11,495 nucleotides of DNA from the NCBI GenBank assembly GCA_903920415.1, contig CAIXMD010000085.1:1-11495 (forward strand). Reading direction: 5' to 3'. Position numbers and translations under genes: made by a program. Of the stretch, positions 6,943 to 11,495 are shown piece by piece. Positions within the stretch are counted from its first letter, which is position 1, and every line of letters starts with the position of its first letter. The stretch comes from an uncultured Desulfomonile sp. (GTDB taxonomy: Bacteria; Desulfobacterota; Desulfomonilia; Desulfomonilales; Desulfomonilaceae). The notes beneath the pieces are model-generated. The model made no database searches, was not told the DNA's origin, and was given only the letters and a program-made list of their open reading frames with translations.

Positions 6943-8721
6943 ATGTTCGGTTTCTACAACCTTGTCCTTAGGGTCAACGCGACCCGTAAAACTTTTGATT
7001 TGAAAACAATCCCAGACGAGTTATTGGCGCGTACCCTCGGCGGAAAAGGGCTGGCCACTCATCTGCTCCTACGGGACAATCCTTCGCAGGTTGATCCACT
7101 GGGCCCGGAAAACCATTTGATTTTGGCAATCGGCCCGGTGACGGGTACCGGAGTCTGGGGCTCGTGTCGTCATGGAATCTTTACCAAGAGTCCCCAGACA
7201 GGGTACTACTCCGAATCCTATTCAGGGGGCAAAGTCGCCGAGGATATAGCTTCTACCGGCTTCGATGCGGTAATGATACACGGGGCCAGTGAGGAGCCGG
7301 TATGGCTGGAAATATGTCCTAGTGCAGTTTACTTTCACTCAGCCGGTGACCTGTGGGGAACGGACTCATATCAAACAGAGGACCGAGTCAAGGGCTGGAT
7401 CAAGGAGAACCGCCCAGCCGCAAAGAAATGCGGGGTGGTGGTCATTGGCCCTGCAGGTGAGAACAAGGTCAGTTTTGCTGTGATCAATAATGACTACTGG
7501 AGGTCCGCAGGTCGCACCGGCGTCGGCGCGGTAATGGGGTCAAAAAATATCAAGGCCATCGTTTTTTGGGGCGACCGAAAAAGGGAAATTGCTGATCCGG
7601 CACTCGTGGGGGCCTTTTCGAGAGAATTGGCTCAAAAGGCGAAGGACAACCCTGGGGTAAAGGCATACAAGAGTATGGGGACTCCCATGATGGTCGATAT
7701 CATGAGCCATGTAGGCAGTTTTCCAACGCGTTACTGGCAGAAGGGCATGACCGACCACCGGGAGAGTATCAACGCGTCGGCATTGCACAATCGATGCGAG
7801 GTCAGGCCGCATGCCTGTCTCAAGTGTTTCATCGCCTGCGGACGCATGGCTGTAGTTAAAGAGGGCAGGCATAAGGGCCTCAAAATAGAAGGGCCAGAGT
7901 ATGAAACCATTTATGCGTTTGGGGGGTTGTGCGAGGTAGATTCCATAGAGGAAATCGCATACCTGAACGACCTGTGCGATCGGCTGGGTATGGATACCAT
8001 AACTGCGGGCAACCTGGCGGCCTTCACTATGGAGGCCTCGAGGCAAGGGAAGATAGATTACCAGATCGACTATGGGCAGGTAGATCGGATAGCCGAACTT
8101 CTGAATGATATAGCCTATCGACGGGGAGTCGGAGACACTCTCGCAATGGGAATCAAAGTTTCAGCGCGAGCCTGGGACATGGAGGACCAGGCCATCCACG
8201 TCAAAGGGTTAGAGCCTGCGGGCTATGATCCCAGGGTTCTCAAGGGCATGGGTCTTGCCTACGGCACCAGCGACCGGGGGGCTTGCCACTTACGGACAAC
8301 ATTCTACAAGCCTGAGCTGGCCAAGATGATTGATCCTGACCAGATAGAGGGCAAAGCAGAAATGTTGGCAGAATGGGAAGACCGGCTGACTGTTTTTGAC
8401 ACCCTGGTACTGTGCCGTTTCTACCGGGACCTTTACCAGTGGGAAGATCTCGCGGTCATGATTAAAGGTGTTACCGGCCTTGATCTTGACCGGGAGAGCA
8501 TGAGATTCATAGCAGGGGGGATTACCGACAACACGAGGAGATTCAACATCCAGGAAGGGCTAACATGGGAAGATGACTGGCTGCCCAAGAGATTTACCAC
8601 CGAAGCTTTGCCCGAAACCGGTAAAATTATTAAGGAGGAGCAAATGAAGCAACTCCTCAAAGACTATTACCGGGCACGGCACTGGGATGAAAGGGGTTGC
8701 CCCGTTGCAAAAAACGATTGA
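6943..8721 (+). CDS. Aldehyde:ferredoxin oxidoreductase family tungsten enzyme
   Basis: This 592-residue protein is a full-length member of the AOR family, cytoplasmic enzymes carrying a tungsten (or molybdenum) bis-pyranopterin and one 4Fe-4S cluster. They oxidise aldehydes to carboxylic acids with ferredoxin. The start MFGFYNLVLRVN is characteristic. The N-terminal pterin-binding domain contains LGGKGLATHLLL (32-43), GPVTGTG (64-70) and SGGKVAEDIASTGFDAV (94-110). The cluster ligands appear as Cys292, Cys295 and Cys299 (CxxCxxxC) with Cys491 (LVLCRFYRD). DRGACHL (444-450) and the C-terminal WDERGCP (581-587) are also typical. AAGGA at 6929-6933 lies 9 nt before the ATG. The family also includes GOR, FOR, WOR and the benzoyl-CoA reductase subunit BamB, so the substrate is open. 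No ferredoxin-like subunit gene is adjacent. A 207-nt gap separates it from the alcohol dehydrogenase gene, so it may have its own promoter. Confidence 0.93.
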   Translation: MFGFYNLVLRVNATRKTFDLKTIPDELLARTLGGKGLATHLLLRDNPSQVDPLGPENHLILAIGPVTGTGVWGSCRHGIFTKSPQTGYYSESYSGGKVAEDIASTGFDAVMIHGASEEPVWLEICPSAVYFHSAGDLWGTDSYQTEDRVKGWIKENRPAAKKCGVVVIGPAGENKVSFAVINNDYWRSAGRTGVGAVMGSKNIKAIVFWGDRKREIADPALVGAFSRELAQKAKDNPGVKAYKSMGTPMMVDIMSHVGSFPTRYWQKGMTDHRESINASALHNRCEVRPHACLKCFIACGRMAVVKEGRHKGLKIEGPEYETIYAFGGLCEVDSIEEIAYLNDLCDRLGMDTITAGNLAAFTMEASRQGKIDYQIDYGQVDRIAELLNDIAYRRGVGDTLAMGIKVSARAWDMEDQAIHVKGLEPAGYDPRVLKGMGLAYGTSDRGACHLRTTFYKPELAKMIDPDQIEGKAEMLAEWEDRLTVFDTLVLCRFYRDLYQWEDLAVMIKGVTGLDLDRESMRFIAGGITDNTRRFNIQEGLTWEDDWLPKRFTTEALPETGKIIKEEQMKQLLKDYYRARHWDERGCPVAKND

Positions 8722-8722
8722 A

Positions 8723-8967
8723 CTATTTCGTGGGTTTAAATGCCACCCCAGGTTTAACACGTGCTCACGGCTTGACGCCTCTCGGTTTATCATGATTATT
8801 TGTGGCTCTTCCGGTGGAATACCTAAATCGTCGATTATTCGCGCCACTGTCTTGCCGGCTCCTTCATTCAGCACCAGGCACGTTGAAGAGTTGTCGGTCG
8901 GCAAATATTTCCGGAAATATGAACTCAGTTCACTGTTCATAAAAACCTGGAAGTGGCAAGTCTCCAC
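8723..8967 (-). pseudogene. Frameshifted MoaD/ThiS-like sulfur-carrier gene
   Basis: Read on the minus strand from the GTG at 8967, the frame encodes a stretch resembling MoaD/ThiS beta-grasp proteins: FQVFMNSELSSYFRKYLP, then LNEGAGKTVARIIDDLGIPPEEP, then QIIMINREASSREHVLNLG. The order and spacing match the family (first strand, EGxTV, LGIPxE, hydrophobic strand with IN, DxxL-like segment). After LNLG, at about 8748-8746 in a GGGG run, the frame leaves the pattern. Adding one base gives VAFKPTK and a TAG at 8725-8723, for about 81 residues, the normal MoaD length. That stop lies one base from the AOR-family stop, tail to tail. Unrepaired, the frame runs on antisense into the AOR gene to 8560. 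Even repaired, the C-terminal Gly-Gly needed for sulfur transfer is missing, as is the Gly of the usual ING turn. No good ribosome binding site is visible. MoaD-like genes often accompany AOR genes, where they serve pterin cofactor synthesis. A decayed copy or a sequencing error are both possible. Confidence 0.55.
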
Positions 8968-9241
8968 TTGAAAAGAGATAGGAGACCTTGGTCTACTGAC
9001 CTCATCTATGATACATTCCCTCTATTGGGGCAACTGAGTCATCGAAAAGGAGTAAATTTATTCGGAGGCGAAGACGAGACATAGCCCATGGCTGGTTTAA
9101 AAGAAGGTTTACTGCGTCCACTGTTCCCAACACTTGATCCGGCCTCAAGGGCGACATGAGCGAGCTTAATGTTTACCGCCCATCGTTGTCATTTGCCGGA
9201 GAAAGTAGGGGCCAAACACGTATCAACACTAAAGGAGGGAG
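8968..9241. other. Non-coding stretch upstream of the TrpB2 gene
   Basis: Together with the degenerate moaD-like gene this forms the 520-nt gap between the AOR and TrpB2 genes. I see no convincing gene. Short inverted repeats occur: AAGTGG (8951-8956) with CCACTT (8964-8969), and AGACC (8983-8987) with GGTCT (8990-8994). Either could be chance. A 23-codon frame at 9088-9159 has no well-placed ribosome binding site and contains no tryptophan codon, so it is not a trp leader peptide. A promoter for the TrpB2 gene presumably lies here but I cannot place it. Confidence 0.4.
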
Positions 9242-9247
9242 ATGCAC

Positions 9248-10627
9248 ATGACGGTCAAGATTTTTCTCAATGAAGATGAGATACCTCGCCAGTGGTATAA
9301 CATCGCCGCAGACATGCCCAACCCCATGCAGCCGCCGTTACATCCGGGTACTCATCAACCTATCGGCCCGCAGGATTTGGCCCCAGTCTTTCCCATGAAC
9401 TTGATTGAACAGGAAGTCAGCCAGGAAAGATGGATTGATATTCCTGACGAGGTTTTGGAAAAGCTGCTCATATGGCGCCCCACCCCTCTCTATCGCGCAG
9501 TCATGTTGGAGAAGTTCCTGAAGTGTCCTGTAAAGATCTATTACAAAAACGAAGGAGTCAGTCCTGCGGGTAGCCATAAGCCCAACACAGCCATTCCACA
9601 AGCCTATTACAACAAGGTCTTCGGGATAAAAAGGATTGCCACGGAAACGGGAGCCGGCCAGTGGGGGAGTGCATTGAGCTTCGCTTGTAGCCAGTTCGGC
9701 CTCGAGGCAAAAGTGTACATGGTCCGAGTCAGTTATGAGCAGAAGCCTTACCGGCGTTTAATGATGAATACGTGGGGAGCGACGTGCATTCCCAGCCCCA
9801 GCACAGAAACGGAAGCTGGGAGGAAAATACTTGCCCAGGACCCCAATAGTCCGGGTAGCTTGGGAATCGCGATCAGCGAAGCGGTGGAAGATGCTGTCAC
9901 TAGTGAGTCTCAGGGTAGGCCTCCTACTCGTTACGCTCTTGGCAGTGTGCTCAATCATGTGCTTCTCCATCAAACAATAATAGGACTGGAGGCACAAAAG
10001 CAACTCAATAAAATAGGCGACTATCCCGATATAGTGATCGGATGCGCCGGTGGAGGCAGCAATTTCGCGGGAATCGCTTTTCCATTCCTGAGGGACAAGA
10101 TTGCAGGAAAAAAGATCGATGTGATCGCCGTGGAGCCCACCTCGTGTCCCACCATGACCAAAGGACCGTTTGCTTACGATTTTGGCGACACCGTTCAGAT
10201 GACGCCTCTCATGCCCATGCACACCTTGGGGCACTCTTTTGTCCCGGCTCCTATTCACGCGGGTGGCCTCCGATACCACGGAATGGCACCGTTAGTAAGC
10301 CAACTTATCGTCGACGGCCTGATTGAGCCCCGTGCAGTATATCAATTGGAGACCTTCAATGCAGGGGTCACCTGGGCCAGAACTGAAGGATTCATTAGTG
10401 CGCCTGAGACAAATCACGCTCTGGCCGTCGTAATCCAGGAAGCTCGAAAGGCTAAGGAAGAGGGCAAAGAAAAGACCATCCTGGTTAACTGGAGCGGGCA
10501 CGGACTGGTTGACATGGCCGCATACGATGCATTCTTCCAAGGAAAACTCTTTGATTACGAAATGCCCCAGGAAGAAATCGCTTTTGCGCTCAAGGCCCTT
10601 GAAGGTTTTCCAAAACCAAAGATGTAA
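9248..10627 (+). CDS. trpB2: Tryptophan synthase beta chain-like protein, TrpB2 type
   Basis: This 459-residue PLP enzyme is of the TrpB2 class, longer at the N-terminus than ordinary TrpB (about 400 residues). TrpB2 condenses indole with serine or O-phosphoserine to make tryptophan, mostly without a tight TrpA partner. The PLP-binding lysine is Lys111 in GSHKPNTA (109-116). The catalytic glutamate is in ETGAGQWGSAL (133-143); the GQW in place of GQH is a TrpB2 hallmark. The phosphate-binding loop GCAGGGSNFAG is at 265-275 and the C-terminal SGHGLVD at 416-422. The N-terminal region with NPMQPPLHPGT is also TrpB2-specific. Two in-frame ATGs (9242, 9248) follow GGAGG at 9234-9238; 9248 gives the normal 9-nt spacing. 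No trpA, trpC, trpD or trpE is nearby. Its real role here may be indole salvage or another beta-replacement reaction, which is inference. Confidence 0.92.
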   Translation: MTVKIFLNEDEIPRQWYNIAADMPNPMQPPLHPGTHQPIGPQDLAPVFPMNLIEQEVSQERWIDIPDEVLEKLLIWRPTPLYRAVMLEKFLKCPVKIYYKNEGVSPAGSHKPNTAIPQAYYNKVFGIKRIATETGAGQWGSALSFACSQFGLEAKVYMVRVSYEQKPYRRLMMNTWGATCIPSPSTETEAGRKILAQDPNSPGSLGIAISEAVEDAVTSESQGRPPTRYALGSVLNHVLLHQTIIGLEAQKQLNKIGDYPDIVIGCAGGGSNFAGIAFPFLRDKIAGKKIDVIAVEPTSCPTMTKGPFAYDFGDTVQMTPLMPMHTLGHSFVPAPIHAGGLRYHGMAPLVSQLIVDGLIEPRAVYQLETFNAGVTWARTEGFISAPETNHALAVVIQEARKAKEEGKEKTILVNWSGHGLVDMAAYDAFFQGKLFDYEMPQEEIAFALKALEGFPKPKM

Positions 10628-10649
10628 TATGTTTCGCTATTATTAATGT

Positions 10650-10696
10650 GGGTCAGGCGGCGTTCCTCCTTTGATCCGGAGGCAAACCGCCTACCC
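10650..10696 (+). terminator. Long interrupted hairpin after TrpB2, possible terminator
   Basis: GGGT (10650-10653) and AGGCGG (10655-10660) pair with CCGCCT (10687-10692) and ACCC (10693-10696), with one bulged C at 10654. Inside, CCTCC (10665-10669) pairs with GGAGG (10678-10682) around an 8-nt loop, separated from the outer stem by a CGTT/CAAA internal loop. It begins 22 nt after the TrpB2 stop. No T-run follows, so factor-dependent termination or mRNA 3'-end protection is as likely as intrinsic termination. Confidence 0.5.
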
Positions 10697-10795
10697 GGCA
10701 AGGGTATCAACTCAATGGGAATATGGCATTAATCAACGGGTATAACCATTGCTGATTTTTGATTCAGGTTGCTTGGAATTCGGTCACAGACTCAA

Positions 10796-11089
10796 ATGAA
10801 TGATAACTCTGCGAGTCGTCCATACGAAGAAAAAGAAATTCGTTGTCCAAAGCTGGGTGGGCAGGTGAATTTCGAGTACTGTTCTCAGGAGACTTATGGA
10901 AAACCTTGTGCAAAAGCCTTGACCTGTTGGAGTCCCTTTTTTGACGCAGAGACTTTCTTCAAGGAAAAACTTGGTGAGGAAACTTTTCTCGAGTGTTTTT
11001 TACAACCTGCACAAACCAAAATGGTGACCCTCGTCGATCTAATAGAAAAAGCCAGGGAGGTTGCGAAAAAGGACACGGAAGGGAAGTAG
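10796..11089 (+). CDS. Small cysteine-rich protein of unknown function
   Basis: I do not recognise a named family with certainty. The ATG at 10796 gives 97 residues; an in-frame TTG at 10769 would add nine. Neither has a strong ribosome binding site. The centre holds a compact cysteine pattern: Cys17 (RCPKLGGQV), Cys29 (FEYC), Cys38 (KPCAK) and Cys44 (LTCW), with another at 67. The arrangement CPxLG-x2-V-x-F-x-Y-C ... PC-x5-CW looks like a small metal- or Fe-S-binding knuckle and resembles uncharacterised short proteins I associate with Desulfobacterota, but I cannot confirm that. The C-terminal part (about 75-97) is predicted helical and charged. There is no signal peptide or membrane segment. 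It lies between the TrpB2 hairpin and the ManC-like gene, so context gives no function. Coding is supported by the cysteine order and the absence of a better frame. Confidence 0.65.
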   Translation: MNDNSASRPYEEKEIRCPKLGGQVNFEYCSQETYGKPCAKALTCWSPFFDAETFFKEKLGEETFLECFLQPAQTKMVTLVDLIEKAREVAKKDTEGK

Positions 11090-11162
11090 TGCGGGAGCCC
11101 AAAAGACTCCACCGATGAACGGGGTTTTACACTCAGCGAAAATATGAGAAGGGCGGATTTAT

Positions 11163-11495
11163 ATGGTTCATGCTGTTATAATGGCTGGCGGAAGCGGCAC
11201 CAGGTTCTGGCCCGAGAGCAGGAAGAGCAGACCCAAGCAGCTATTACAAATACTGGAAAATAGAACCATGATAAGGGCCACTGTGGAGAGGATTCTTCCT
11301 CTGGCGCCTTTTGAAAGGATCATGGTCGTGACTGCTGCATCCCACGCTGAAGAGATCATCGGCCAACTGCCTGAACTTTCCGATACGGCCGTGGTATCTG
11401 AACCACAGGGACGAAATACAGCACCATGCATAGCGCTTGCAGCCTATAAACTTGCCAAATACGATCCCGAAGGAGTCATGGTGGCTCTGCCCGCC
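11163..11495 (+). CDS. Mannose-1-phosphate guanylyltransferase (ManC/CpsB type), 5' part only
   Basis: The frame is open from the ATG at 11163 to the window edge (111 codons seen), so the gene is cut by the window and not necessarily broken. The protein begins MVHAVIMAGGSGTRFWP, with the nucleotidyltransferase motif AGGSGTRFWPESR at 8-20 and KQLLQI (25-30) supplying the conserved lysine. SEPQGRNTAPCIALAA at 79-94 and VMVALPA at 105-111 match the ManC family, where the latter normally continues as DH. The enzyme makes GDP-mannose from mannose-1-phosphate and GTP for polysaccharide or LPS synthesis. GAAGGGCGG at about 11148-11156 is a plausible ribosome binding site. Whether a C-terminal phosphomannose isomerase domain is fused cannot be seen. 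It is separated from the preceding small gene by 73 nt and appears functionally unrelated to the upstream catabolic genes. Confidence 0.9.
   Translation, partial: MVHAVIMAGGSGTRFWPESRKSRPKQLLQILENRTMIRATVERILPLAPFERIMVVTAASHAEEIIGQLPELSDTAVVSEPQGRNTAPCIALAAYKLAKYDPEGVMVALPA

Noticed and set aside
7540..8046. 168-codon minus-strand frame inside the AOR gene
   Set aside because: It is antisense to the AOR cluster-binding region, whose CxxCxxxC motif fixes the coding frame. The peptide has no recognisable domain.
8560..8722. Continuation of the minus-strand moaD-like frame antisense into the AOR gene
   Set aside because: After the G-run the translation loses all MoaD similarity and lies opposite well-conserved AOR codons. 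It is best explained as run-through after a frameshift.
8687..8971. 94-codon + strand frame after the AOR gene
   Set aside because: It overlaps the AOR end and is the shadow of the minus-strand moaD-like sequence. It has no recognisable domain.
9088..9159. 23-codon frame in the leader of TrpB2, considered as a trp leader peptide
   Set aside because: It has no tryptophan codons. The nearest GGAGG (9064-9068) is about 19 nt away, too far, and no attenuator hairpin pair is evident.
9758..10279. 173-codon minus-strand frame inside the TrpB2 gene
   Set aside because: It is wholly antisense to conserved TrpB2 motifs, and the peptide shows no family features.

Overview
The window reads as a stretch of chromosome from a strictly anaerobic bacterium, most likely of the Desulfobacterota (old Deltaproteobacteria) type. 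That placement is inferred from the gene mix: an IHF-like HU paralogue pair, a tungsten-type aldehyde:ferredoxin oxidoreductase (AOR), an iron-dependent alcohol dehydrogenase, a TrpB2-type tryptophan synthase beta chain and a liv-type ABC importer. Base composition looks balanced (by eye). No mobile element, tRNA, rRNA or CRISPR array is visible. Apart from one degenerate gene, every recognised gene is on the + strand.

Layout: (1) 2-590, two tandem HU/IHF-family DNA-binding proteins closed by a perfect 15-bp hairpin. (2) 890-5536, a complete five-gene branched-chain-amino-acid-type ABC importer (binding protein, LivH, LivM, LivG, LivF), tightly packed from livH on. (3) 5578-6735, an iron-containing alcohol dehydrogenase only 41 nt behind livF and probably in the same transcript. 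(4) After a 207-nt gap, 6943-8721, an AOR-family tungsto-enzyme. (5) 8723-8967 on the minus strand, tail to tail with the AOR gene, a MoaD/ThiS-like small protein gene that appears frameshifted near its 3' end. (6) 9248-10627, TrpB2, followed by a long hairpin. (7) 10796-11089, a small cysteine-rich protein of unknown function. (8) From 11163 to the window edge, the start of a mannose-1-phosphate guanylyltransferase gene, which begins an unrelated sugar-nucleotide region.

How they may work together (inference): the liv importer takes up an amino acid or another small carboxylate or amide. The alcohol dehydrogenase interconverts an alcohol and its aldehyde with NAD(H). The AOR oxidises the aldehyde to the acid and passes electrons to ferredoxin. 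This would suit anaerobic amino-acid or aromatic catabolism. TrpB2 stands without trpA or other trp genes in view, so indole salvage or another PLP beta-replacement is possible.

The best oddity is the minus-strand moaD-like gene. It encodes a recognisable beta-grasp fold of about the right length, but only if one base is restored, and it lacks the C-terminal Gly-Gly that MoaD and ThiS need. Nothing here is clearly a wholly new system.
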